A model generated the notes under the pieces. That model ran no database searches and was not told the origin of the DNA. It saw only the letters and a list, made by a program, of their open reading frames with translations. A stretch of 56,450 bases of DNA from RBG-16-66-20 sp035499575. GTDB lineage: Bacteria; Pseudomonadota; Gammaproteobacteria; Burkholderiales; SG8-39. The position numbers and the translations under genes were made by a program. Of this stretch, positions 1 to 8,130 are shown in pieces. The stretch spans positions 1-56,450 of the forward strand of contig DATJYN010000026.1 in assembly GCA_035499575.1 (NCBI GenBank), read 5' to 3'. Position 1 is the first letter of the stretch. Each line of letters opens with the position of its first letter.

Positions 1-1412
1 ACTTCTTCAACGAAGACGAAGTCCGATTGCTGACCGACCTGGGCGCGGATATCTCGCTCGCGCTGGAGAACATTTTCAAGGGGGAAAAGCTCAAGTACCT
101 CGCGCACTACGATGAACTGACCGGCCTGCCGAACAGGGCACTGTTCCTCGAGCACTTGCAGAAGTCGTTGAACGCGGCGAGAGAGGTCGGAGCGACCACT
201 GCGGTGGCCGTCGGCAATATCCGCCGCCTTCAACTTGTAAACGATTCATTCGGCTGGTCGGCGGGGAACGCGCTGCTGCGCCAGTTTGCCCAGCGCATCC
301 GGACGCAGTGGCCGGAACCGGAGCAGCTCGCGCGAATTTCGGGCGACACCTTCGCACTGATCCTCCCTAACGTCGGTGACGCCGTCAGCATTGCGACGGC
401 CATCGAGAACGCGGTCACTAGGGCGACCGAATCTCCCGTCGTCGTTGATGGCAGGGAGATCCGGATTTCGATGGCCGTGGGCACCACCGTCTGCCCGCCG
501 GATGCCCATCAAGCGGAAATCCTGTTGCGCAATGCGGAGGCCGCGCTGAAGAAGGCCAAGGCGTCGGGAGAGCGCGTGCTGTTCTACCAGCCCGAGATGA
601 ATGCGCGCGTCGAGGAGACCCTGGCACTGGAGAACAAGCTGCGCCGCGCGCTCGGCAATGGGGAATTCGAGCTCCACTACCAGCCCAAGGTCGAGGCGGC
701 CACCGGCCGCATCATTGGGCTGGAGGCATTGATGCGCTGGCGCGACCCGGAGAGTGGCCTGGTGCAGCCGTCGAAATTCATCCCGATCCTGGAGGAGACC
801 GGCATGATCCTCGAGGTCGGCGCCTGGGCGATCCGCAAGGCCCTCATGGATTCGCATGACTGGCGGCGCGCGCATGACGGGGGGCTGTGCGTCGCCGTCA
901 ACGTCTCGCCGCTGCAGCTCAAGCAGCGCGACTTCGTAGCGATGGTACGGCGCGCAATCGACGGACTGAGCGTTGCGCGCGGAGAACTGTACCTGGAGAT
1001 CACCGAAAGCATGGCCATGGATGATGTCGAGGAAAACGTGAAGAAACTGCAGGAGATCCGCGACATGGGTGTGAGCATCGCCGTGGACGATTTCGGCACC
1101 GGTTATTCGTCGCTCGCCTACCTGGCGAAGCTGCCCGTAAATTCCCTCAAGATAGACCGGTCATTCATTGCCACCATGTCGAGCGATGTTCAGAGCATGA
1201 CGCTGGTTTCCACGATCATCTCGCTTGCCCAGGCGCTCAAGCTGGAAGTCGTCGCGGAAGGCGTCGAGACCGAGGAGCAGGCGAAGTTCCTGCGCCTGCT
1301 TCGTTGCGACAAGCTGCAGGGCTACCTCTACGGCAGGCCGATGCCCGCTGCGGAGGTCGAAGCCTTCCTGCACTCAGGAAGTCAGGCGCCGTGTCCCCAC
1401 AATCCGAAGTAA
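1..1412 (+). CDS. GAF-GGDEF-EAL cyclic-di-GMP phosphodiesterase (5' end outside window)
   Basis: The reading frame is open from the first bases of the window, and the first codons look like the end of a GAF sensor domain, so the gene starts upstream. A GGDEF domain follows, but its active-site motif is degenerate (SGDTF at 339-353), so diguanylate cyclase activity is unlikely. The C-terminal EAL domain is intact: EAL at 723-731, the DDFGTGYSS loop near 1087-1113, and a following AEGVE motif. Known biology of the family: EAL domains hydrolyse cyclic di-GMP to pGpG, and a dead GGDEF domain often acts as a GTP-binding regulatory module. I infer a cytosolic signal-responsive phosphodiesterase; the input signal is unknown because the sensor lies outside the window. 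Confidence 0.93.
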   Translation, partial: FFNEDEVRLLTDLGADISLALENIFKGEKLKYLAHYDELTGLPNRALFLEHLQKSLNAAREVGATTAVAVGNIRRLQLVNDSFGWSAGNALLRQFAQRIRTQWPEPEQLARISGDTFALILPNVGDAVSIATAIENAVTRATESPVVVDGREIRISMAVGTTVCPPDAHQAEILLRNAEAALKKAKASGERVLFYQPEMNARVEETLALENKLRRALGNGEFELHYQPKVEAATGRIIGLEALMRWRDPESGLVQPSKFIPILEETGMILEVGAWAIRKALMDSHDWRRAHDGGLCVAVNVSPLQLKQRDFVAMVRRAIDGLSVARGELYLEITESMAMDDVEENVKKLQEIRDMGVSIAVDDFGTGYSSLAYLAKLPVNSLKIDRSFIATMSSDVQSMTLVSTIISLAQALKLEVVAEGVETEEQAKFLRLLRCDKLQGYLYGRPMPAAEVEAFLHSGSQAPCPHNPK

Positions 1413-1489
1413 TGGCGCGGCGCGGTGAGCACGTGTTGCCAGAACGCTACCGGGCATTAATGACGCGGATGTCAAGCAGCCGACTAGGA

Positions 1490-2263
1490 TCAATTCCGGT
1501 AGGACGGGTCTTTCGCGTCGACTAGGCGCTGCATGGCGGCAAATACGTCGTCGCAGGTGCGTTTCTCGCCCGGACCCGATTCGCGCACCGTTTGCGCGAA
1601 CACCTCGTGCCGGATGGGATTCAGGGCGCCGGCAGCGCTGGCAGCGATCTGCACGTCGCAGGCGCGCTGCAGCGTCCACAGCGTCATAAATGCTTCGGGC
1701 ACAGACGGGCCCCAGGCGAGCAGTCCATGATTTCGCAGGATCACGGCTTTTTTCCGGCCGATGCTGCCAACGAGGCGCGCCTTCTCGCCCTCCTCGACCG
1801 TAATGCCCTCAAAATCATGATAGGCGATGTCGCCGTGCAGTTGCGCGGCATAGAAATTGGTCGGCGACAGGCCGTCCTTCTGGCAGGCGACTGCCATGCC
1901 GGTGGTTGTGTGCGTATGCATCACGCAGTGCGCCTCAGCGACGCTGGCGTGGATGGCGCTATGAATGACGAATCCCGCCCGGTTCACCGGCCACTTCGAT
2001 TCACGCACCGGGTTGCCCTCGATGTCGATCAGCACCAAGTTGGAGGCGACGATCTCACTGTAGTGGAGTCCGAACGGATTGATGAGAAACAGCTTCTCGG
2101 GACCCGGTACCCGCAGTGTGATGTGGTTGAAGATCATCTCTACCCAGCCGAGATGGTTGAAGATGCGATAGCAGGCGGCCAGTTGAGCACGGGCCTCGCG
2201 CTCGGCCTTGCTGACGGGAATTTCGCGCGCAGCGCGGGCAGCGCCTTGATGGTAGATCGTCAT
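1490..2263 (-). CDS. Class II aldolase/adducin family protein
   Basis: A 257-residue protein with the class II aldolase/adducin fold. The metal-binding HTHTTTG motif (His116 and His118) and a third histidine in RNHGLL (His179) are all present; Glu70 is a candidate catalytic acid. The family includes fuculose-phosphate aldolase and various decarboxylases and aldolases acting on sugar acids or aromatic-pathway intermediates; the substrate cannot be told from sequence. The start is supported by AGGAG about seven bases upstream of the ATG. It lies on the same strand as the amidohydrolase and Bug receptor further right, separated from them by one small gene on the other strand, so it may belong to the same catabolic function but is probably transcribed separately. 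Confidence 0.9.
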   Translation of the reverse strand: MTIYHQGAARAAREIPVSKAEREARAQLAACYRIFNHLGWVEMIFNHITLRVPGPEKLFLINPFGLHYSEIVASNLVLIDIEGNPVRESKWPVNRAGFVIHSAIHASVAEAHCVMHTHTTTGMAVACQKDGLSPTNFYAAQLHGDIAYHDFEGITVEEGEKARLVGSIGRKKAVILRNHGLLAWGPSVPEAFMTLWTLQRACDVQIAASAAGALNPIRHEVFAQTVRESGPGEKRTCDDVFAAMQRLVDAKDPSYRN

Positions 2264-2301
2264 TGCAGAACTCCTAGTGTCACAGGTAGTCTACTCCCAA
2301 C

Positions 2302-2646
2302 ATGCGGCTGCTCGTATTGGCGCTGTCGTTCGCCTGGCCCCTGATCACGTCAGCGGAAACCCAAAGTGAGCGCGAGTGCGTCGAGGGCGGCGATTTCATC
2401 CGTAACGCGGCGCGCGCCCGCGACAACGGCGTTACGCGCGAGTTCTTCATCGGCCACCTCGAAGAAGATTTCGTCCTGATCCGGTCCTTTGCGCCCGCGT
2501 CGCGCTGGTTCGTGCACGACGAGGACGACGAGGCCTACCTGCGCGCCGAGGTCGAAGCGGTATTCGATGCGCCGCAAAGCAGCGAGCAGCACCGCGCAGA
2601 TTTCCTCAAACGCTGCGAGCGGCGTGCGGGCCGCTTGCGCAGCTAG
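2302..2646 (+). CDS. Small secreted protein of unknown function
   Basis: A 114-residue protein with a signal peptide (hydrophobic residues 2-15, likely cleavage after TSA near residue 18). The mature part is mostly helical and charged, rich in Arg, Glu and Asp, with two cysteines (in ECVEGG and KRCERR) that could form a disulfide in the periplasm. I do not recognise a named family. It is the only rightward gene in this stretch, sits between leftward genes, and its stop codon overlaps the stop of the convergent amidohydrolase gene by a few bases. The signal peptide, sensible composition and tight packing argue it is real rather than chance. Confidence 0.7.
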   Translation: MRLLVLALSFAWPLITSAETQSERECVEGGDFIRNAARARDNGVTREFFIGHLEEDFVLIRSFAPASRWFVHDEDDEAYLRAEVEAVFDAPQSSEQHRADFLKRCERRAGRLRS

Positions 2647-3632
2647 CGGAAGTCGAAGATCCTGAGAGCGTTGCGGCCGCGCACGCGGCTGCGGGCGCCG
2701 TCTGGCAGCCGGTCGACGCGCGCCAAACAGCCGATCGGATCGCCGATCGTGTGCGGGTAGTCCGAGCCGTAGAGCACGTTGCCGGAGCCGAACACGTTCA
2801 CCGCCATGGCCAAGGCCTCGTCGGTAAACACCACCGAATCCGCGTAGATGCGGCGCGCGTGCAGGCTCGGTTTTTCCCGGGTCTTGGTGCGGCAGGCCGG
2901 GATGTGCTCGTAGCACTGGTCCATCCGGCCGATCAGATAAGGCAGCGTTCCGCCGCCGTGGCTGGCGATGATTTTCAGCTTCTGGAAGCGGTCGAAGAAA
3001 CCGTCGTAGATCATGCGCGCCACCGCGAGCGTGGTGTCGGTAGTGAAGCCGATCGAAGCAACCAGCTGGAAATGCGCCATCTCCATTTCCCCTACGCCTG
3101 GGGGCGCGGTCGGGTGGATCAGGACCGGCAGGTGCGCGGCGTCGATCGCCTTCCAGATCTTCTCGAAACCGGGGTCCGTCAGGGCCTTGCCGCCAATATT
3201 GGCAAGCACCATCACGCCGCTGGCGCCCGCCTTGAGCGAGCGCTTGAGCTCCGCCAGCGCCGCCTTCTCATATTGCCAGGGCAGCGAGCAGAACCACTGG
3301 ATGCGGTCCGGCCAGGTCTTGCGTGCCTTGGCCATTTCGTCGTTCATGACCTGGGCGGCTTTCAGGCTCACCGCTTCGCTGCCCCAGTAGGCATTCGGGC
3401 AGGTCAGAGAAACGACCGAAACGTCGATGCCGACACGGTCCATGTTCTTGACGCGCAGGTCCCAGTCGAACATTTCCGGCACCGGTGTCATGAACGGCGC
3501 GCCATCCAGGTGTATCGCCCGCAGCCCGCCCGTGACGGCCTTCAGGGTATAGCGCGGCCGGCCGTGCTTCTCGAGCAGCTTGAGCCACTCGTTGTTGAGC
3601 ATGTGGGTGTGCACGTCGATGACGGGATTCAT
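2643..3632 (-). CDS. Amidohydrolase family protein, ACMSD-like
   Basis: A 329-residue TIM-barrel metal-dependent hydrolase related to aminocarboxymuconate-semialdehyde decarboxylase. It shows the N-terminal metal motif HTH (His8, His10), a central HPTAPPG, the ASHGGG segment with the conserved His, and YGSDYPH near the C-terminus carrying the metal-binding Asp. Family members catalyse non-oxidative decarboxylation or hydrolysis of aromatic acids and ring-cleavage products. The gene starts 13 bp after the Bug receptor stop codon, so the two are almost certainly co-transcribed from the promoter at 4626-4654. That suggests the protein acts on the compound, probably a carboxylated aromatic, bound by the receptor. 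The exact substrate is unknown. Confidence 0.9.
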   Translation of the reverse strand: MNPVIDVHTHMLNNEWLKLLEKHGRPRYTLKAVTGGLRAIHLDGAPFMTPVPEMFDWDLRVKNMDRVGIDVSVVSLTCPNAYWGSEAVSLKAAQVMNDEMAKARKTWPDRIQWFCSLPWQYEKAALAELKRSLKAGASGVMVLANIGGKALTDPGFEKIWKAIDAAHLPVLIHPTAPPGVGEMEMAHFQLVASIGFTTDTTLAVARMIYDGFFDRFQKLKIIASHGGGTLPYLIGRMDQCYEHIPACRTKTREKPSLHARRIYADSVVFTDEALAMAVNVFGSGNVLYGSDYPHTIGDPIGCLARVDRLPDGARSRVRGRNALRIFDFR

Positions 3633-3645
3633 GGCTATTGCCTTT

Positions 3646-4602
3646 CTAGTCGACTTTCGCGCCGGCGGCTTTCACGACGGCCGCCCAGCGACCGACGTCG
3701 TTCCTGATGATTTCGCCGAACTGCTCCGGCGTATTCGCCGGCCACGGCTCCATGCCGAACTTCACCAGCAATGCGTGAAATTCCTCCGTGTTCTGGAAGC
3801 GCTGCATCTCTGCATTCAGCCGGGCGACTACCGACTTTGGCGTGCCGGCGGTGGTAACAACGCCCTGCCACGCCTGCCAGTCGAAGCCGGGCAGGGTCTG
3901 CGAGATCGGCGGCACATTCGGCATCAATACCGACTGCTTGCCGGCGGAGGTACCCAGCGCCGCGATCTTACCCGCTTGGATATTGGGCACTGCGACCGAA
4001 AAATCGAGGAACATCATTTCCGGCTTGCCGGCGATGATGTCCAGCACGGCGGCGGCCGAGCCCTTGTAGGGAACGTGCTGCACGTCGAGACCCGCTTCCT
4101 TCTTGAACACCTCCATGAACAGGTGGTGCGGGCTGCCGCTGCCGGACGAGGCGTAATTGAATTTGCCGGGATTCTGGCGCACCGTGTCGATCAGCTCCTT
4201 GACGCTTTTTGCCGGAAACGAGGGCGAAGCGACCAGGAAAAAATTCACTGACCCCACCAGCGAGACCGGCGCGAAGTCCTTCACTGCGTCGATCTGCGGC
4301 TTGGCATACATCGCCGGGCTGATGCCGAGCGTCGTTGAGGTCGCCAATAGCAGCGTGTAGCCGTCGGCCGGCGCCTTCGCCACCAAATCGGCGCCGATCA
4401 GCGTGCCCGCGCCGGCGCGGTTTTCCACCACCACCGGCTGCTTGAGCGCCGCGCCGAGACGCTCGCCGATGACGCGTCCGAGCACATCCGTCAGCGCACC
4501 GGGCGGATATGGCACGATCAAGCGCAGCGGCCTGGACGGGTAGTCCTGTGCTTGCGCCGTGCAACTGAACAGCGCTGCGGCGAGTAGTGCGAAAAATCTC
4601 AT
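3646..4602 (-). CDS. Bug-family tripartite tricarboxylate transporter substrate-binding protein
   Basis: A 318-residue periplasmic solute receptor of the Bug (TctC) family, with an N-terminal signal peptide ending in AQA and the family start signature YPSRPLRLIVPYPPG just after it. Later family marks include the GAGTLIGADLVAKAPADGYT region. I chose the ATG at 4602 because GAGGAGG lies at a good distance upstream and the signal peptide begins there; an in-frame codon at 4626 is less likely. Bug receptors bind organic acids such as citrate, terephthalate or nicotinate. No TctA/TctB membrane genes are adjacent, which is usual for orphan Bug receptors in Burkholderiales. First gene of an operon with the ACMSD-like hydrolase. 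Confidence 0.92.
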   Translation of the reverse strand: MRFFALLAAALFSCTAQAQDYPSRPLRLIVPYPPGALTDVLGRVIGERLGAALKQPVVVENRAGAGTLIGADLVAKAPADGYTLLLATSTTLGISPAMYAKPQIDAVKDFAPVSLVGSVNFFLVASPSFPAKSVKELIDTVRQNPGKFNYASSGSGSPHHLFMEVFKKEAGLDVQHVPYKGSAAAVLDIIAGKPEMMFLDFSVAVPNIQAGKIAALGTSAGKQSVLMPNVPPISQTLPGFDWQAWQGVVTTAGTPKSVVARLNAEMQRFQNTEEFHALLVKFGMEPWPANTPEQFGEIIRNDVGRWAAVVKAAGAKVD

Positions 4603-4625
4603 GGAGCCCTCCTCAGGGATGCGCA

Positions 4626-4654
4626 AGCCTAGTGGGGGTGCTTGCCAAAATCAA
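4626..4654 (-). promoter_or_regulatory. Sigma-70-type promoter for the Bug receptor-amidohydrolase operon
   Basis: On the minus strand TTGATT (4649-4654) and TAGGCT (4626-4631) are separated by exactly 17 bp. Transcription would start near 4619, leaving a leader of about 17 bases that contains the GAGGAGG ribosome site before the ATG at 4602. The geometry is good but the hexamers are not perfect. Confidence 0.55.
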
Positions 4655-4729
4655 ACAAATCCCGGCGCGATTTCGCACAGGCGAACGCCCGCATAGTCCG
4701 GGCTGGACTCGGCAGCGTGAACGCGCCCC

Positions 4730-6304
4730 TCAGGCCGGCATCCGACAGCCAAGATCGCGCAGCACTTCGCGAGCGCAATTGTGCCCTGGCGCGCCGGTCA
4801 CGCCACCGCCCGGATGCGCGCCTGAGCCGCACAGGTAGAGCCCTTTCACCGGCGTACGGTAATCCGCGTGCCCAAGCACGGGGCGCGCCGACCAGAGCTG
4901 GTCCAGCGAAAGCCGGCCGTGGAAGATGTCGCCGCCGGCCAGGCTGAAGTCCCTCTCGAGATCCGCCGGCGACAGCGCGCTGCTCGCGACCACGCTGGCG
5001 CGGAAACCCGGCGCATGCGACTCGACGACATCGAAGATGCGCTCGATGGCTTCGGCCTTGCGGGCACCCCAATCCGCCTCCGGCGCAAAGTGCTGGCAGA
5101 ACAGGCTCGCCACATGCGCACCCTTTGGCGCGAGGCTGTCGTCGAGCGTGCTCGGAATCACCATTTCCACGACCGGGGCGCGGGCAATGCCGTCCGCGCG
5201 TGCGTCGAGATATGCACGATCCATGTAGTCGAGGCTGGGCGCCATGATGATTCCCGAGGCATGATGCGCACCCGGTTCCGGGAGGCATGAGAACCGCGGC
5301 AGCGCGGAGAGCGCCACGTTCATGCGAAAAGTGGCGGAAGCGCACTTGTAGCGCTGCATGCGCTCGCGGAAATCGCGCCCGATCAGATCTGCATCGACCA
5401 TCTCGAGGAACAGCAGCTTCGGGTTGACATTGGCGACGATGGTACGTCCCGCAATCTCGCTGCCGTCGGCCAGCAACACGGCGCCGGGCCGCAGCTTCGC
5501 TACGGGCGCATCGCACTGGATCTCGACGCCCAGGCGCCCTGCCTCCGCGGCAAGCGCTTCGCTGATCGCCCCCATGCCGCCGATGGCATGTCCCCAGAGA
5601 CCGCGCTTGCCGTTTACCTCGCCGAAGCAATGGTGCATCAGCACGTAAGCCGTGCCGGGGTGAAACGGGCTCGCGTAATTGCCGACCACCGCGTCGAATC
5701 CAAACACCGCCTTCACCGGTTCGGACTCGAACCAGTCCTCAAGCCAATCGGCCGCGCTGCGCGTGAAGAGTCCGAGCAGGTCCCGCTGGGATTCGAGGCC
5801 GAGCTTCCTCACCCTGTTGCCGAGCTTCAAGGCCCGGAACAGGGATGAGACCCCGCCGCCTATGTTCGGGGGCGTTTCCAGCGCCGCCTCGCGCAGCACG
5901 CCAGCGACACTTTCCAGCTTCTTCCAGTAGTAGGGCAGGTTCCTTGCGTCGCGGGCGGAGAATTTCGCGAATTCGCGCTGGGTCGCCTCCGGGCCGCCGC
6001 CCACTTTCAGGTAGCCGCCCTCGAGCGGCAGGAAATTGGCGAGCGGCCGCTCGACGATGCGCAGGCCGTGTTCCGCGAGCCGCAGATCGCGGATCACCTT
6101 CGCCTGCAGCAGGCTGACGGCATAAGCGGCGACCGAATTCCGGAAGCCGGGATGGAATTCCTCGGTGACGGCAGCGCCGCCCACCACGCGCCGGCGCTCC
6201 AGCACTTTGACTTTCAGGCCCGCCTTCGCCAGGTAGCAGGCGCACACCAAGCCGTTGTGGCCGGCGCCGACGATGATGACGTCGACCGGCGCCGTCGCGC
6301 TCAC
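4730..6304 (-). CDS. NAD(P)/FAD-dependent oxidoreductase, phytoene desaturase/PYROXD2-like
   Basis: A 524-residue flavoprotein of the phytoene-desaturase/amine-oxidase superfamily. The N-terminal dinucleotide-binding motif GAGHNG (residues 13-18) is followed by the ERR..GG second FAD motif, and the C-terminal FAD motif LYLCGSGAHPGGGV is intact. Length and the C-terminal motif resemble human PYROXD2 and bacterial COG1233 proteins, not dedicated carotenoid desaturases; no crtB or crtE-like gene is nearby. Its GTG start overlaps the glmS stop by four bases (GTGA), so the two are translationally coupled. The substrate is unknown; a hydrophobic or polyunsaturated molecule is only a guess from the family. 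Confidence 0.88.
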   Translation of the reverse strand: MSATAPVDVIIVGAGHNGLVCACYLAKAGLKVKVLERRRVVGGAAVTEEFHPGFRNSVAAYAVSLLQAKVIRDLRLAEHGLRIVERPLANFLPLEGGYLKVGGGPEATQREFAKFSARDARNLPYYWKKLESVAGVLREAALETPPNIGGGVSSLFRALKLGNRVRKLGLESQRDLLGLFTRSAADWLEDWFESEPVKAVFGFDAVVGNYASPFHPGTAYVLMHHCFGEVNGKRGLWGHAIGGMGAISEALAAEAGRLGVEIQCDAPVAKLRPGAVLLADGSEIAGRTIVANVNPKLLFLEMVDADLIGRDFRERMQRYKCASATFRMNVALSALPRFSCLPEPGAHHASGIIMAPSLDYMDRAYLDARADGIARAPVVEMVIPSTLDDSLAPKGAHVASLFCQHFAPEADWGARKAEAIERIFDVVESHAPGFRASVVASSALSPADLERDFSLAGGDIFHGRLSLDQLWSARPVLGHADYRTPVKGLYLCGSGAHPGGGVTGAPGHNCAREVLRDLGCRMPA

Positions 6305-8127
6305 TCGACCGTGACGGACTTCGCGAGATTCCTGGGTTTGTCCACGTCGGTACCACGCGCGAGCGCAGTGTGATACGCAAGCAGTTGCAGCGGCACGACG
6401 TGAAGGATGGGCGACAGCGGGCCCGCATGTTCGGCGAGCTTGATGACGTGCACGCCCTCGCTTCTCGCGATGCGGCTGCCCACGTCGGCGAGCACGAAAA
6501 GCTCGCCGCCGCGCGCGCGCACCTCCTGCAGGTTAGACTTGACCTTCTCGATCAGCGCATCGCTGGGCGCGACCGCAATCACGGGCATGTTCTTGTCCAC
6601 AAGCGCGAGCGGGCCATGCTTGAGCTCGCCTGCCGCGTACGCCTCGGCGTGAATGTAGGTGATCTCCTTCAGCTTCAGCGCGCCTTCCATGGCGATCGGC
6701 CAGTGAATGCCGCGGCCGAGGAACAGCGCGTGGTCCTTGGTGCTGAAGCGCTTGGCCCAGACGAGGATTTCTTCCTCGACGCTTAGAACCCTCTGCAGGG
6801 CCGCCGGCAAGTGCCTCAGTGCCTTCAAGTAGGCGCGTTCCGTGGCCGAATCTAGCCGTCCGCGCGTTCGCGCGGTGACCAGCGCCAGCAGGAATAGCGC
6901 CGCGAGCTGCGTGGTGAAAGCCTTGGTCGAGGCGACGCCGATTTCCGGGCCGGCGCGGGTGAGGAAGCGCAGCTTGGAGGCGCGTACCAGCGAACTCTCG
7001 GGCACGTTGCAGATCGACAGAGTGGCCGAGTAGCCGAGGGACTTGGCGTGCTCCAGCGCGGCCAGCGTATCGGCGGTCTCGCCGGATTGGGAGATGGTGA
7101 TGAAGAGACCCTTGGGATCGGGCACCGACTGCCGATAGCGGTATTCGCTGGCAATCTCGGCCCGCGTCGGAATGCCGGCGATCGCTTCCAGCCAATAGCG
7201 CGCGATCAGCGCGGCGTTGTAGCTCGTACCGCAGGCGACGATATGCACGGAAGTCGCGTTCTTCAGCAAGTCACCCGCCTCCGTGCCGAACAAGCCAGCC
7301 TGCAGCGAACTCGCGCCGAGCACCGTCTCCAGCGTATTGGCGACGGCCACCGGCTGCTCGAAGATCTCCTTCTGCATGAAATGCTTGTAGGGCCCGAGCT
7401 CGGCCGCCTGTGCCGACTGTTCGGAGAGGTGCGCCTTGCGTTCCACGGGATGGCCGCCAGCATCGAAGATCCGGTAGCTGTCCGGCTTGATCTCCGCGCA
7501 GTCGCCGTCCTCCAGATAGATCACGCGCCGCGTCACCTGCAGCAGTGCGGAGACGTCGGAAGCGGCGAAATTCTCGCCTTCGCCCAGGCCGAGTAGTATC
7601 GGCGCACCCTTCTTCGCGAGGATGATGGTGTCCGGCGCATCGCCTGAGGCCACGGCAATCGCGAACGCTCCTTCGAGCTCAGCCACGGCCCGCACCGTCG
7701 CGGCGAGCAGGTCCTTGCTCTCCTTGCGGTAGCTCTCGATCAGGTGCGCGATCACCTCGGTGTCGGTTTCGGAGGTGAACTGGTAGCCGGCGGCCTTCAG
7801 GCGCGCGCGCATCGCCTCATGGTTCTCGATGATGCCGTTGTGCACGACTGCGAGGCCGCCGGAAATGTGGGGATGCGCGTTCGCCTCGGATGGCGCGCCA
7901 TGCGTGGCCCAGCGCGTGTGCGCAATGCCGGTGACACCCGTCAAATGTTCCTTCGCGATCTGCGCCGACAACGCCGCCACGCGGCCGAGGGCCCGTACGC
8001 GTTTCAGGCCGCCGCTGCTCACCGCCACACCCGCCGAGTCGTAGCCGCGGTATTCCAGGCGCTTCAGGCCTTCGACAAGGAACGGAACAACGTCGCGCCT
8101 GGCTGCGGCACCCACGATTCCGCACAT
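6301..8127 (-). CDS. glmS: Glutamine-fructose-6-phosphate aminotransferase (isomerizing)
   Basis: A 608-residue enzyme, the normal length for GlmS, converting fructose 6-phosphate and glutamine to glucosamine 6-phosphate, the first step of UDP-GlcNAc synthesis for peptidoglycan and LPS. It starts MCGIVG, so Cys2 becomes the N-terminal nucleophile of the class II glutaminase domain; EYRGYDSAG and HTRWATHG follow. Two SIS sugar-binding domains fill the C-terminal half, with CGTSYNA and SQSGETADT, and the protein ends in the conserved AKSVTVE. It begins 3 bp after the glmU stop codon and its stop overlaps the start of the FAD oxidoreductase gene. No glmS ribozyme is seen or expected in this group. 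Confidence 0.98.
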   Translation of the reverse strand: MCGIVGAAARRDVVPFLVEGLKRLEYRGYDSAGVAVSSGGLKRVRALGRVAALSAQIAKEHLTGVTGIAHTRWATHGAPSEANAHPHISGGLAVVHNGIIENHEAMRARLKAAGYQFTSETDTEVIAHLIESYRKESKDLLAATVRAVAELEGAFAIAVASGDAPDTIILAKKGAPILLGLGEGENFAASDVSALLQVTRRVIYLEDGDCAEIKPDSYRIFDAGGHPVERKAHLSEQSAQAAELGPYKHFMQKEIFEQPVAVANTLETVLGASSLQAGLFGTEAGDLLKNATSVHIVACGTSYNAALIARYWLEAIAGIPTRAEIASEYRYRQSVPDPKGLFITISQSGETADTLAALEHAKSLGYSATLSICNVPESSLVRASKLRFLTRAGPEIGVASTKAFTTQLAALFLLALVTARTRGRLDSATERAYLKALRHLPAALQRVLSVEEEILVWAKRFSTKDHALFLGRGIHWPIAMEGALKLKEITYIHAEAYAAGELKHGPLALVDKNMPVIAVAPSDALIEKVKSNLQEVRARGGELFVLADVGSRIARSEGVHVIKLAEHAGPLSPILHVVPLQLLAYHTALARGTDVDKPRNLAKSVTVE

Positions 8128-8130
8128 GGG

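Noticed and set aside
1413..1489. Bidirectional terminator between the EAL gene and the aldolase gene
   Set aside because: The 77-base gap has no stem with a T-run on either strand.
3968..4564. Second leftward frame of 198 codons inside the Bug receptor gene
   Set aside because: Arg/Ala-rich alternative frame typical of high-GC DNA, without a ribosome site.
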